A stretch of 64,000 nucleotides of DNA from assembly GCA_029212905.1 (NCBI GenBank), contig JARGPB010000006.1:124001-188000 (forward strand). The letters are read 5' to 3'. Position 1 is the first letter of the stretch. Every line of letters starts with the position of its first letter. The notes below the pieces were generated by a model. It was not told the origin of the DNA. It made no database searches and was given only the letters and a program-made list of their open reading frames with translations. Positions 34,722 to 43,568 of the stretch are shown piece by piece. Source of the stretch: Thalassovita sp. (lineage in GTDB: Bacteria; Pseudomonadota; Alphaproteobacteria; Rhodobacterales; Rhodobacteraceae). The translations under genes were made by a program, and so were the position numbers.

Positions 34722-35912
34722 CTATTGTTGCGCGATGCCCGTTTCAGCTTCGATTTGTTTGCGTGATTTGCGTGCGCGTTCAGTGGCCGATTTCAGTTGG
34801 CCACAGGCGGCCATGATGTCCTCGCCGCGCGGGGTGCGGATCGGGCTGGCGTATCCGGCTCTGTAGATGATGTCGGCGAATTTCTCGATCCGGGCCCAGT
34901 CGCTGCGCTGATAGGGGCTGCCGGGCCATTCGTTGAACGGTATCAGATTGATCTTGGCGGGGATGCCGCTGATCAGTTTTACCAGTCTGCGGGCGTCCTC
35001 GTCAGTGTCGTTCACGTCTTTCAGCATCACATACTCAAAGGTGATGCGCTCTGAGTTCGACAGTTTGGGATAGGCGCGCAGCGCGTCCAGCAGGGCTTCG
35101 ATGTTCCAGCGTTTGTTGATGGGTACCAGCTTGTTGCGGACCTCATCCGTGGTGGCGTGAAAGGACACAGCCAGCAAGCAACCGATTTCCTCGGCGGTTT
35201 TTGCGATTTCGGGAACAACGCCGCTGGTGGACAAAGTGATCCGGCGGCGGCTGAGGCTGATCCCTTCGCCATCCATGGCGATTTTCATTGCATCGCGGAC
35301 GTTGTCAAAGTTATACAGCGGCTCTCCCATGCCCATCAGTACGACATTGGACAGGCGGCGTGGCCCGGCGTCCCCGGTGCCGACTCCGGGCTGGGGCCAT
35401 TCGTCCAGATCGTCGCGCGCCATCATGATCTGGCCAACGATTTCACCCGAGGTGAGGTTACGCACCAGTTTCTGTGTGCCCGTGTGACAGAACGAACATG
35501 TCAGCGTGCAGCCGACCTGAGAGCTGACGCACAGGGTGCCGCGATCGGTTTCTGGGATATAGACGACCTCGACCTCGTGACCGCCGGCGATCCGCACCAG
35601 GTATTTCCGGGTGCCGTCGGCCGACACCTGTTTCGATACCAGCTCGGGTATTTCCAGAACAAAGTGATCGGACAATTGCGCGCGATAGGCCTTGGCCAGG
35701 TTCGTCATGGCGTCGAAATCGCGAACGCCCCATTGATAGACCCATTGCCAGATCTGATTGACCCGCATTTTGACCTGTTTTTCCGGCGTGCCCATTTGCA
35801 GCAACGCGTCGCGCAACTGGACTCGTGTCAGACCGACAAGGTTCGTCGGCCCGTCGGGCAGTTTGCGGGGGATGGTCATTACGTCCTGGGTAATCGGGGT
35901 CGAGTCCGACAT
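34722..35912 (-). CDS. rlmN: Dual-specificity 23S rRNA/tRNA m2A methyltransferase RlmN
   Basis: Radical-SAM methyltransferase making 2-methyladenosine at 23S rRNA A2503 and tRNA A37. It has 396 aa. The SAM cluster CxxxCxxC is in GCTLTCSFCHTGTQ. Further family signatures are NVVLMGMGEPLYN, RRITLSTSGVVPEI and LLAVSFHATTDEVRN. The catalytic Cys in the C-terminal MAACGQL is present. It reads as a standalone gene. Confidence 0.97.
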   Translation of the reverse strand: MSDSTPITQDVMTIPRKLPDGPTNLVGLTRVQLRDALLQMGTPEKQVKMRVNQIWQWVYQWGVRDFDAMTNLAKAYRAQLSDHFVLEIPELVSKQVSADGTRKYLVRIAGGHEVEVVYIPETDRGTLCVSSQVGCTLTCSFCHTGTQKLVRNLTSGEIVGQIMMARDDLDEWPQPGVGTGDAGPRRLSNVVLMGMGEPLYNFDNVRDAMKIAMDGEGISLSRRRITLSTSGVVPEIAKTAEEIGCLLAVSFHATTDEVRNKLVPINKRWNIEALLDALRAYPKLSNSERITFEYVMLKDVNDTDEDARRLVKLISGIPAKINLIPFNEWPGSPYQRSDWARIEKFADIIYRAGYASPIRTPRGEDIMAACGQLKSATERARKSRKQIEAETGIAQQ

Positions 35913-35996
35913 CGCGCTTTTCCTTTTTCGGGATGGACAGGGGTCATACAGGATTCGTGCGGCAAAGCCAAAAGATTAGTTTCGCGCACGACAAAA

Positions 35997-36012
35997 GCCC
36001 CCGAAAGGGGGC
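35997..36012 (-). terminator. Intrinsic terminator of the IalB gene
   Basis: GCCCCC-GAAA-GGGGGC with a GNRA loop, followed on the minus strand by TTTTGTC; 25 bp past the stop of the IalB-like gene. Confidence 0.9.
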
Positions 36013-36036
36013 GTCGCGCAGGTCAGTGCGGTGGGG

Positions 36037-36564
36037 TTACTTACAGCGTTTCTCAGCTTCGTCCAGGGCCGCAGTGAAGCCCAGCAAAGAGAACGTGTCT
36101 TTGGTCTGAGTTCCGCGCGAAGAACGGGCCGTCAGAACGGCTTTTGAGCCGCGCTTCATTGCTGCGATGATCTTGGCGTCGTCCGAGTCCGACGCGGGCC
36201 AAGCCCATTCACCCTCGGCGAACAGTTCGAATGTGTTGCCGTCCACTTCGACTGTGACGGGTACACTGGTTGAGAAAGGATAACCACCGGTAAAGGTCAA
36301 TTGTCCCTTTACGCCGGCCGCAGGGCGATAGAATGCCATCAGCAGGATGTCACCACGACGCACAGCCACGACGCGACCGTCCTTGGTGTTGACAGTTTCC
36401 TTAGGAGCGGAGACAGCCCAGCATTCACGCGGGTTCTTGTCTTCGAATACGCTCCAGTCGGTTTTTGCGGCGACTTGATTGTTGCTTGCGCTCTGCGCCC
36501 AAACACCCGTTGCAGCCAGCGCCAAAATGGCCCCGGCGATACCGCGCACAATAGGTGATCCCAT
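36037..36564 (-). CDS. Invasion-associated locus B (IalB) family protein
   Basis: A 175-aa exported protein: MGSPIVRGIAGAILALAATGVWAQS is a signal peptide. The IalB fold begins around residue 30 (TDWSVFEDKNPRECWAVSAP, LMAFYRPAAGVKGQLTFTGG, GSKAVLTARSSRGTQTKDTF). IalB is named for a Bartonella invasion protein, but homologs occur in many non-pathogenic alphaproteobacteria and their role is not known. An in-frame upstream extension to 36900 is unsupported. Cys residues near the N- and C-termini may pair. Confidence 0.88.
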   Translation of the reverse strand: MGSPIVRGIAGAILALAATGVWAQSASNNQVAAKTDWSVFEDKNPRECWAVSAPKETVNTKDGRVVAVRRGDILLMAFYRPAAGVKGQLTFTGGYPFSTSVPVTVEVDGNTFELFAEGEWAWPASDSDDAKIIAAMKRGSKAVLTARSSRGTQTKDTFSLLGFTAALDEAEKRCK

Positions 36565-36748
36565 AATTCCAGCCTCCAGCTGTGCTAGCCTCAAATGTGG
36601 TTCGGAGTGCCGTTTCTTTGTTAGAAATTCTTGACTGGCACGCCATCTTCGTCTCGACAATGCAACAATAGCCTGATTTCTACCATGGACGAAAGAGCCA
36701 TTGGCGGAAATTCGCACAGCGATCAAACAGAATTGAAGAGGCCTGAAT

Positions 36749-37744
36749 ATGGCGCAACCTGCCCCCCTTGCCGAGATCTGGCGCGGTCCGTTCCTGGAAA
36801 GCGTCCACTTGGGGCACGCCGTCATTGTTGATGGAACCGGCCAGATCGTCGAGGCCTGGGGCGACCCGTCGGCTGTTGTCTTGCCGCGCAGCTCGTCCAA
36901 GATGCTTCAGGCGCTGCCGCTGATCGAAAGCGGAGCCGCCGACAGATTCGACCTGACGCCTGCGCATTTGGCATTGTCCTGTGCCTCTCATAACGCTGCA
37001 GAAATCCATACAGACCGCGTGCGCGCCTGGCTGGATCATATCGGCATGACAGATGATGATTTCCGCTGCGGTCCAGAAGAACCCGGCGACATCGCGGCCC
37101 GTGACGCGCTGATCTGCGCGCATGAAACCCCGTGTCAGTATCACAACAACTGCTCGGGTAAACATGCCGGATTTCTGACGCTGAACAAGCATATCGGCGG
37201 TGATCCCGAATATGTTGATCCTGATCATCCGATCCAGAAATCCATTCTGGAGGGGTTCGAAAGCCTGACCGGCGTGACCAGTCCCGGATTTGGGATTGAT
37301 GGATGCTCGGCCCCGAATTTCGCCACGACACTGGAAGGCATGGCGCGGGCGATGGCGTTTTTTGCCACGGCGCAAGAGGGCCAGGGCGTGCGTGCCTCGG
37401 CTGCGGCGCGGTTGCGGGATGCGATGGTCGCCTACCCAGAGTTGGTCGCCGGTGAAGGCCGTGCCTGCACCGAATTGATGCGTGCCATGGATGGCCGGGT
37501 CGCGCTGAAAACCGGGGCAGAGGCATTCTTTGTCGCTATCATTCCCGAAAAAGGCTGGGGGGTTGCACTGAAAGTGGCGGACGGATCGACCCGCGGGGCC
37601 GAATGCGCGATTGCCTCCATTCTGGTGAAACACGGGCTACTCGACGCGGAACACCCGGCCACCCTGAAGCGTAGGAACACCGTGATCCGAAATTGGCGCG
37701 GGATCGAGACAGGCATGATCCGGCCCGCTGCCGGGCTGACCTAG
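36749..37744 (+). CDS. L-asparaginase, rhizobial-type (AnsA-like, PF06089)
   Basis: A 331-aa asparaginase II family protein of the thermolabile rhizobial class. Conserved segments are LPRSSSKMLQALPLIESGAA, LALSCASHNAAEIHTDRVRA, NNCSGKHAGFL and IDGCSAPNFATT. It hydrolyses asparagine to aspartate and ammonia. No signal peptide, so cytoplasmic. A phosphatase gene follows 18 bp later, possibly in the same transcript. The ATG at 36749 has aattgaagagg upstream. Confidence 0.9.
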   Translation: MAQPAPLAEIWRGPFLESVHLGHAVIVDGTGQIVEAWGDPSAVVLPRSSSKMLQALPLIESGAADRFDLTPAHLALSCASHNAAEIHTDRVRAWLDHIGMTDDDFRCGPEEPGDIAARDALICAHETPCQYHNNCSGKHAGFLTLNKHIGGDPEYVDPDHPIQKSILEGFESLTGVTSPGFGIDGCSAPNFATTLEGMARAMAFFATAQEGQGVRASAAARLRDAMVAYPELVAGEGRACTELMRAMDGRVALKTGAEAFFVAIIPEKGWGVALKVADGSTRGAECAIASILVKHGLLDAEHPATLKRRNTVIRNWRGIETGMIRPAAGLT

Positions 37745-37762
37745 ATAGCGACAGAGGCACGT

Positions 37763-38446
37763 ATGAAACTGGCGACATATATCACGGACTGGGAGCGCCG
37801 GTTTCGAACCTCGTTCGGGGACAGGATCGACACACCTGGCCAAAGGTTGCTGTCTACGATTCATTTCGAACTGTTCGACCATGCGTTGCTGCGCCATCTG
37901 TGGACCAATCTGGACCAGGTTGCGCCTGGGGTCTATCGGTCGAACCAGCCAGGGCCAGCGCGTGTGAAACGGTATGCCGGGATGGGGATCAAAACCATTC
38001 TGACCCTTCGGGGCCGTGCTGAGCGCGCCCATTACCTGTTCGAGGCCGAGGCCTGTGCCCATCATGGAATCGACCTGATTGATGTTTCTTTACACGCCAA
38101 AAAAGCCTGTGATCGGGACGAAATGCTGCGGCTGATCGCCCTGTTTCGCACCTTGGACAGGCCATTTCTGATGCATTGTAAATCGGGGGCGGATCGGGCC
38201 GGTCTGGCTTCGGTGCTGTATCTGATGACGCAAGAGGGCAAAACGTTAGAACAGGCACGCCCGCATCTGGGGCCGCGGTACCTGCACCTGAAAGCGTCCA
38301 AGGCCGGGGTGCTGGACCACATGCTGGATTTGTATGCCGCGCGTAATGCCCGTGCGCCCATCGGTATCGAAGACTGGATTGCACAGGAATATGATGCTGA
38401 CGCGCTGACCCAAAGTTTTCAAAGCCTGCGCGCCAAGGGGGCCTAG
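37763..38446 (+). CDS. Protein tyrosine / dual-specificity phosphatase-like protein
   Basis: A 227-aa Cys-dependent phosphatase. The signature HCKSGADRAG (Cys139 to Arg145, CX5R) is intact, with the general-acid region around 107-120 (DVSLHAKKACDRDE). The fold is PTP-like with the N-terminal GVYRSNQPGPARVKRYAGMG typical of DSP-like bacterial enzymes. It is cytoplasmic. The substrate may be a phosphoprotein or inositol/sugar phosphate. It follows the asparaginase gene closely and converges with rppH (6 bp apart). Confidence 0.88.
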   Translation: MKLATYITDWERRFRTSFGDRIDTPGQRLLSTIHFELFDHALLRHLWTNLDQVAPGVYRSNQPGPARVKRYAGMGIKTILTLRGRAERAHYLFEAEACAHHGIDLIDVSLHAKKACDRDEMLRLIALFRTLDRPFLMHCKSGADRAGLASVLYLMTQEGKTLEQARPHLGPRYLHLKASKAGVLDHMLDLYAARNARAPIGIEDWIAQEYDADALTQSFQSLRAKGA

Positions 38447-38452
38447 GCGCGC

Positions 38453-38935
38453 TTACAGATGGTCCGCAAAGGCGCTTAGCACGCGTTCATAGACATGGCG
38501 TTTGAACGGGACAATGTTCTCCACCAGCTCTTGCGGAGGCATCCAACACCAGCGAGAAAACTCGGGGTGATCGGTTTCGATATTCACGTCCGAATCCGCG
38601 CCATGGAACCTTAGCAAGAACCATTTCTGTTCCTGCCCGCGATAGCGGCCTTTCCAGATGCGCGGCACCAGGTCATGCGGCAGATCGTAGGGCACCCAGT
38701 CATCGGTTTGTGTGGTGATCTCGACCAAGTGCGCGGGAACGCCGGTTTCTTCTTCGAGTTCCCTAAGGGCGGCGTCGCGGGCTTTTTCGCCCTTATCAAT
38801 GCCGCCCTGAGGCATTTGCCAAGCAGGACCAGGGTTGTCGATGCGCTGCCCGACGAACACATGGCCGTCAGCATTCATCAGCATCACCCCGACATTCCGC
38901 CGGTAGGGCAGTTTGGCGATTTCTTCGGGCGACAT
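38453..38935 (-). CDS. rppH: RNA pyrophosphohydrolase (NUDIX)
   Basis: A 160-aa NUDIX hydrolase that removes pyrophosphate from the 5' end of mRNA to start decay. The Nudix box lies about residues 43-65 (GIDKGEKARDAALRELEEET). The N-terminal YRRNVGVMLMNADGHVFVGQ and W-Q-M-P-Q-GG segment match alphaproteobacterial RppH. It ends a minus-strand run behind ctpA, with a 3-bp gap to the previous stop. Confidence 0.95.
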   Translation of the reverse strand: MSPEEIAKLPYRRNVGVMLMNADGHVFVGQRIDNPGPAWQMPQGGIDKGEKARDAALRELEEETGVPAHLVEITTQTDDWVPYDLPHDLVPRIWKGRYRGQEQKWFLLRFHGADSDVNIETDHPEFSRWCWMPPQELVENIVPFKRHVYERVLSAFADHL

Positions 38936-38938
38936 CGC

Positions 38939-40279
38939 TTACTCCTTGGGGGCCATGGCCGACAGGCCCTTCAGCAGATCCAGCGCATAGGCCAGCTGGA
39001 AGTCATCCTCGCGCAGTTTGGCGGCCGCTTCGGCTTTGGCGCGGTCTTCCTCGATCTGTTTGATCTCGTCTTCGGTCAGGCTGTCATTGGCCAGGGTCCC
39101 GCGCAGATCCGCCTCCGAGCGCGAGCGGCGTGCGGCTGACTTGGCTTCGTCCTCTTCGGTGGCGGGGACGCGACGGGGCTGTTCAACCACGATGTCAGGC
39201 GATACGCCCAGGTTCTGGATCGACCGGCCCGAGGGGGTGTAATAGCGCGCGGTGGTCAGGCGCATTGCACCGTCGCCCCGCAGCGGCATGACCGTCTGAA
39301 CCGAACCTTTGCCAAAGCTCTTGGTCCCAACGACGATCGCGCGGCGATGATCTTTCAGCGCGCCTGCTACGATTTCAGACGCCGAGGCCGAACCGCCATT
39401 GATCAGCACCACGATGGGTTTGTCATTGACCAGGTCGCCGGGCGTAGCGTTATAGCGTTCGCCTTCCTCGGGGTTGCGCCCGCGGGTCGAGACGATTTCA
39501 CCGGACTCCAGGAACGCGTCCGAGACGCGGATCGCCTGAGTTAGCAGGCCGCCTGGGTTATTGCGCAGGTCCAGCACGATGCCGTTGATCTTATCCATGC
39601 CGCCTGCCTCTTCCACGGCCTTGGCTAGGCCATCGGCCACGTTCGGATAGGTCTGGTCGTTGAAGGTGGTGATCCGTGCCACGACCGAGTCACCCTCGCG
39701 GCGCACGCGGGCGGCGGTCAGTTTGATCGTGTCGCGGATGATCGAGATGTCAAAGGGCTCGGGCTCTCCTTCGCGGACAACGGTGATGACGATCTCGCTG
39801 CCGATAGGGCCACGCATTATTTCGACTGCTTCGTCCAGTTTCAGACCCAGCAGGCTTTCGCCGTCAACATGAGTGATGAAGTCCCCGGCCTCGACGCCCG
39901 CCGTCTGTGCAGGGGTGCCATCCATGGGCGAGACGACCTTGATAAAGCCCTCTTCTTGTGTGACTTCGATGCCCAAGCCGCCGAATTCGCCGCGGGTTTG
40001 CATCCGCATATCAGCGGCATCCTGCGGCGGCAGATAGCTGGAATGCGGGTCCAGTGACGTCAACATTCCGTTGATGGCGGCTTCGATCAGTTTCTTCTCA
40101 TCGACTTCTTCGACGTATTGGGCGCGGATCCGCTCAAAAATGTCGCCGAACAGGTCCAGCTGCTCATAGACGTTTGTCTTTTGCACGCTTTCCTGTGCCA
40201 ACAGCGGTCCGGCCACTTGGGTGGTTACCAGCACACCCGCCAGCGTACCGCTGATCGCGGCCATGACGAACTTCTTCAT
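38939..40279 (-). CDS. ctpA: C-terminal processing peptidase (S41 family)
   Basis: A 446-aa exported serine protease. An N-terminal signal/anchor (FVMAAISGTLAGVLVTTQVAGPL) precedes a PDZ domain (about 85-170) and the S41 domain. The Ser-Lys dyad is in NGGSASASEIVAGAL and GTKSFGKGSVQ. CtpA processes envelope proteins and peptidoglycan hydrolases in the periplasm. It follows envC with a 3-bp gap, the usual envC-ctpA linkage in alphaproteobacteria, pointing to a joint role in cell-wall hydrolase control. Confidence 0.96.
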   Translation of the reverse strand: MKKFVMAAISGTLAGVLVTTQVAGPLLAQESVQKTNVYEQLDLFGDIFERIRAQYVEEVDEKKLIEAAINGMLTSLDPHSSYLPPQDAADMRMQTRGEFGGLGIEVTQEEGFIKVVSPMDGTPAQTAGVEAGDFITHVDGESLLGLKLDEAVEIMRGPIGSEIVITVVREGEPEPFDISIIRDTIKLTAARVRREGDSVVARITTFNDQTYPNVADGLAKAVEEAGGMDKINGIVLDLRNNPGGLLTQAIRVSDAFLESGEIVSTRGRNPEEGERYNATPGDLVNDKPIVVLINGGSASASEIVAGALKDHRRAIVVGTKSFGKGSVQTVMPLRGDGAMRLTTARYYTPSGRSIQNLGVSPDIVVEQPRRVPATEEDEAKSAARRSRSEADLRGTLANDSLTEDEIKQIEEDRAKAEAAAKLREDDFQLAYALDLLKGLSAMAPKE

Positions 40280-40282
40280 GGA

Positions 40283-41419
40283 TCACTCATCCTTTTTCAA
40301 ATCGAACCACGCTGCCGGGTCTACCGGAACGTTGTCTTGTCTTATCTCTATATAGAGCGTTTCCGACGCCTGAGTTCCAGCCCCATCACCAGCCTGTGAC
40401 AGAATTGTGCCCGGACCGACGTCTTTGCCGCCCATCAATCCTATGGGACTACCTCCCGGCAGAACCTGTCCGGCCGTGCCATAGACGGTCTCTAGCCCTG
40501 CGAACACGAACAGTAGACCCGCCTGAGGTTCCAGAATCATCACGTTCCCGTAATCCAGCAAAGGTCCAAGATAGCGGATGGTTGCGGCGGTGGGTGTGAC
40601 AACCAGCGCACGGGGGCGGGTGGCCAGCACAATGCCCGGGCGGGTGATGCCAGCGGCATCTGCCTCTTGCGCACGCAGCAGGATGCGACCCTGCGCGGGC
40701 AGGGGCAGTGCACCCTTGCGATGGGAAATGTCAGGGAGGCTACCGTTCGCCTCATCTTCGGTGATGTCGTAGAGGCCGCTGGCAAACCCCTCCAGCGTCT
40801 CGGTCGAGGAGATCAGGATGGCGGTTTTCACCGGGTCCTCGTTGAACCGTTTGGGCAAGTTTGTCCGGTCGGCCAGCGCCTGAGACAGCTCGGCCCGGGC
40901 GTTTTGAACCCCCTCCAGCCCGCGCCGCAAGGTGTCGGCGGCGCTTTGTTGCAGGGTGCGCAGAGTCTGGACCTCTTGCAGTTTGACGCGCAACGCTTCG
41001 GCTTTGGCGTTCAGGGCAGGGGTGACATCTGCCAGCAACATGCCAGCGCGGGCGGTGCCCGTTGGCCCTGTGGGGTGGATCATTGTAACCGGCGCAGGCG
41101 AGGCGCCGATGCTTTGCAAAACACCCAAAAGGCGCGCAACCTCGGTCTCTCGGGTGCGCAGCTCTTGCGTTAGGCGGGTTTCCCGCAACGCGGCACGGCG
41201 CAACCCGTCGCGCATGGCCTCCAGCCCGTCCTCATATGCCTTTAGGGTCTGTGTCAGGGCCTTTACCCTGTCTCGCGCGCTGTCGGCTTGCGACAGGGAA
41301 ACGGCTGCTTGCTCCAGCGCCTTTGCCGCCGCCCGCGCCGCTGTGGCCGGATCGTCGGTTTCCGCCAGCAAGGTCAGCGGCCAAAGGCAAAGCGCCAGGA
41401 TTGCGGCCAGTTGTTTCAT
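40283..41419 (-). CDS. envC: Murein hydrolase activator EnvC family protein
   Basis: A 378-aa exported protein. The signal peptide is MKQLAAILALCLWPLTLLAE. A long coiled coil (about 25-190) leads to a degenerate LytM/M23 domain (about 250-378). The expected zinc-binding His residues are absent: YGNVMILEPQAGLLFVFAGL where active LytM has HG...H. This fits an activator of amidases rather than an enzyme. The start overlaps the gpmI stop by 4 bp. Confidence 0.9.
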   Translation of the reverse strand: MKQLAAILALCLWPLTLLAETDDPATAARAAAKALEQAAVSLSQADSARDRVKALTQTLKAYEDGLEAMRDGLRRAALRETRLTQELRTRETEVARLLGVLQSIGASPAPVTMIHPTGPTGTARAGMLLADVTPALNAKAEALRVKLQEVQTLRTLQQSAADTLRRGLEGVQNARAELSQALADRTNLPKRFNEDPVKTAILISSTETLEGFASGLYDITEDEANGSLPDISHRKGALPLPAQGRILLRAQEADAAGITRPGIVLATRPRALVVTPTAATIRYLGPLLDYGNVMILEPQAGLLFVFAGLETVYGTAGQVLPGGSPIGLMGGKDVGPGTILSQAGDGAGTQASETLYIEIRQDNVPVDPAAWFDLKKDE

Positions 41420-42936
41420 TCCAGCAGGCTTTGTCCGGTCATTTCGTCGGGTTGAGGCAGCCCCATCAATTGTAGCAAGGTCGGCGCCAGATCGGCCAAG
41501 CGTCCACCGCTACGCAGCGAGGCCCCCTTGGGCCCACCAAGCAAGATCACCGGCACCGGATTGGTCGTGTGTGCGGTGTGCGGCCCGCCTGTCACCGGAT
41601 CGACCATTGTTTCGCAATTGCCGTGATCCGCGGTCACGATCATTGCACCGCCCGCCTTTTCCAGCGCGGCGACGACGCGAGCCAAGCCTTGATCCACAGC
41701 TTCACAGGCTTTCATTGCGGCCTTTAGGTCGCCGGTATGCCCCACCATGTCCGGGTTGGCAAAGTTGGTAACGATCAGATCATAGCCATCCTCGATTGCC
41801 TTGACGAACGCGTCGGTGACTTCGCCTGCGCTCATTTCCGGTTGCAGATCATAGGTCGCCACCTTGGGCGATGCCGCCATGTAGCGATCTTCGCCCTCAA
41901 CGGGGTCTTCTTTGCCGCCATTCAGAAAGAACGTCACATGCGGATACTTCTCGGTTTCGGCCAGATGGAACTGGGATTTACCCTGTTTGGCCACCCATTC
42001 GCCCAACGTGTTTACGATGTCGCGCGACGGGAAAACTGTTTCCATATAGGCGTTGTGGCTGTCGGAATATTCTACCATTCCCAGCAAGGCGGCCCACTCT
42101 GGGCGCTGGCCCACATCAAACGCATCAAAGCCTGGCTCGCCGATAGCGCGCAGAATTTCACGCGCGCGGTCTGCGCGGAAATTCAGACAAAACACCCCAT
42201 CTCCGTCCTTGGCACCGGCGTAATCGCCGATCACTGTGGCGGTGATGAATTCGTCGCTTTCCTCGCGCTGATAGGCTGCATCAACGGCGGCATGTGCTGT
42301 TTGCGACTTCAGCCCTTTGCCGTTGATCATGGCGTCAAAAGCCTCGCTGACTCGTTCCCAGCGGTTGTCACGGTCCATGGCATAGTAGCGCCCGGTAACG
42401 GTGCCAATTTTCGCGCCTTCGGGCATGGCCTCTTCCAGCTCTTGGAAATAGGTGAAGGCAGATTTCGGCGCGACGTCACGACCGTCAGTCATCGCGTGCA
42501 AAACGACAGGAACACCCGCAGCGGCGATGGTTTTGATGGCAGCGATGATATGAACCAGATGCCCGTGCACGCCGCCATCAGACACCAAACCCATCATATG
42601 GGCAGTGCCGCCAGTGGCCTTCAGCGTTTCGACAAAGGCCAGCAGGGCTTCATTCTGCTGAAACGAGCCTTCCTCAATCGCCAGATCAATCTGGCCCAAA
42701 TCCATCGCAACCACCCGGCCGGCACCAATATTGGTGTGCCCCACTTCCGAGTTGCCCATCTGCCCGGTCGGCAATCCAACGTCGCGCCCATGGGTGATCA
42801 ACGTGTTATTGGGGCAATTCTCCATCATTCGGTCGAATGTGGGGGTTTCGGCCAGAAGAGGCGCATTCGCCGTCGTTTCGGCGCTAAGGCCCCAGCCATC
42901 CAGAATGCACAGAACAACGGGTTTGGGGGTGGTCAT
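41416..42936 (-). CDS. gpmI: 2,3-bisphosphoglycerate-independent phosphoglycerate mutase
   Basis: Converts 3- to 2-phosphoglycerate in glycolysis; Mn-dependent, 506 aa. VVLCILDGWGLSAET begins it, the catalytic Ser is in MGNSEVGHTNIGAGR, and the C-terminal metal site is in VTADHGNCETM. It overlaps envC by 4 bp. The pair of inverted repeat copies at 43015-43089 lies between it and rlmH. Confidence 0.96.
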   Translation of the reverse strand: MTTPKPVVLCILDGWGLSAETTANAPLLAETPTFDRMMENCPNNTLITHGRDVGLPTGQMGNSEVGHTNIGAGRVVAMDLGQIDLAIEEGSFQQNEALLAFVETLKATGGTAHMMGLVSDGGVHGHLVHIIAAIKTIAAAGVPVVLHAMTDGRDVAPKSAFTYFQELEEAMPEGAKIGTVTGRYYAMDRDNRWERVSEAFDAMINGKGLKSQTAHAAVDAAYQREESDEFITATVIGDYAGAKDGDGVFCLNFRADRAREILRAIGEPGFDAFDVGQRPEWAALLGMVEYSDSHNAYMETVFPSRDIVNTLGEWVAKQGKSQFHLAETEKYPHVTFFLNGGKEDPVEGEDRYMAASPKVATYDLQPEMSAGEVTDAFVKAIEDGYDLIVTNFANPDMVGHTGDLKAAMKACEAVDQGLARVVAALEKAGGAMIVTADHGNCETMVDPVTGGPHTAHTTNPVPVILLGGPKGASLRSGGRLADLAPTLLQLMGLPQPDEMTGQSLLE

Positions 42937-43014
42937 GTTTTAAAGGCTCCTGAAAATTTGCCCCGCTTCTACCTGCTTCGTGCGCCGGGGTGAACCTCTC
43001 AAAGGGTCACAGTG

Positions 43015-43036
43015 TTTCATCTTGCCCTAAATACTC
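43015..43036 (-). repeat. Copy 4 of the intergenic motif (left arm of inverted pair)
   Basis: TTTCATCTTGCCC followed by TAAATACTC. It faces copy 5 (43068-43089), so the two could fold into a long stem with a 31-nt loop between rlmH and gpmI. Confidence 0.6.
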
Positions 43037-43067
43037 AAATCCTGCGCGTGAGGTGGGCGACTACGAT

Positions 43068-43089
43068 GAGTATTTTTCGCAAGATGAAA
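43068..43089 (+). repeat. Copy 5 of the intergenic motif (right arm of inverted pair)
   Basis: GAGTATTTTTCGC followed by AAGATGAAA, inverted relative to copy 4. It lies 9 bp from the rlmH stop. Confidence 0.6.
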
Positions 43090-43097
43090 GACGAAGG

Positions 43098-43568
43098 TCA
43101 CTCCCTATGATAGGGGCTGCCGCCCAGGATCGATGCGGCACGGTAGAGCTGTTCTGTCAGCATGGCGCGGGCCAGCATGTGGGGCCAGACCATTTTGCCG
43201 AACGACAAAGAGAAATCTGCTTTGGCGCGCAGGCTGGGGGCGATCCCGTCCGCTCCGCCGATGACAAAAGCCAGGTCGCTGCGCCCGGCGTCGCGCCATT
43301 TGGCAAGCTGCCTGGCGAACTCGGGCGAGGTCATGACGGTGCCGCGTTCGTCCATGGTGCACAGGACGGCACCCTTAGGCAAGGCGCGCTCCAGAAGGGT
43401 GGCCTCGACGGACATGCCGCCGCCCTTTTTGTCCTCGACTTCGTGGATTTTGGCCGGGCCCAGGCCCAATGCGCGCCCGGTCCGGTCAAACCGCGTTAGA
43501 TAGTCGTCGATCAGCGACCGTTCAGGGCCTGCGCGCAGACGCCCGACGGCGCAGATATGGACCCGCAT
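43098..43568 (-). CDS. rlmH: 23S rRNA (pseudouridine1915-N3)-methyltransferase
   Basis: SPOUT methyltransferase modifying the 23S rRNA helix 69; 156 aa. The signature FVIGGADGIAPSLRAKADFS and the tail LTEQLYRAASILGGSPYHRE are characteristic. The start MRVHICAVGRL overlaps the rsfS stop by 1 bp (TGATG), so it is coupled. The frame extends upstream to 43604 without support. RsfS-RlmH linkage is common. Confidence 0.96.
   Translation of the reverse strand: MRVHICAVGRLRAGPERSLIDDYLTRFDRTGRALGLGPAKIHEVEDKKGGGMSVEATLLERALPKGAVLCTMDERGTVMTSPEFARQLAKWRDAGRSDLAFVIGGADGIAPSLRAKADFSLSFGKMVWPHMLARAMLTEQLYRAASILGGSPYHRE

Noticed and set aside
36565..36900. Longer N-terminus for the IalB protein
   Set aside because: The added residues overlap the divergent asparaginase gene. 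The signal peptide begins at 36564.
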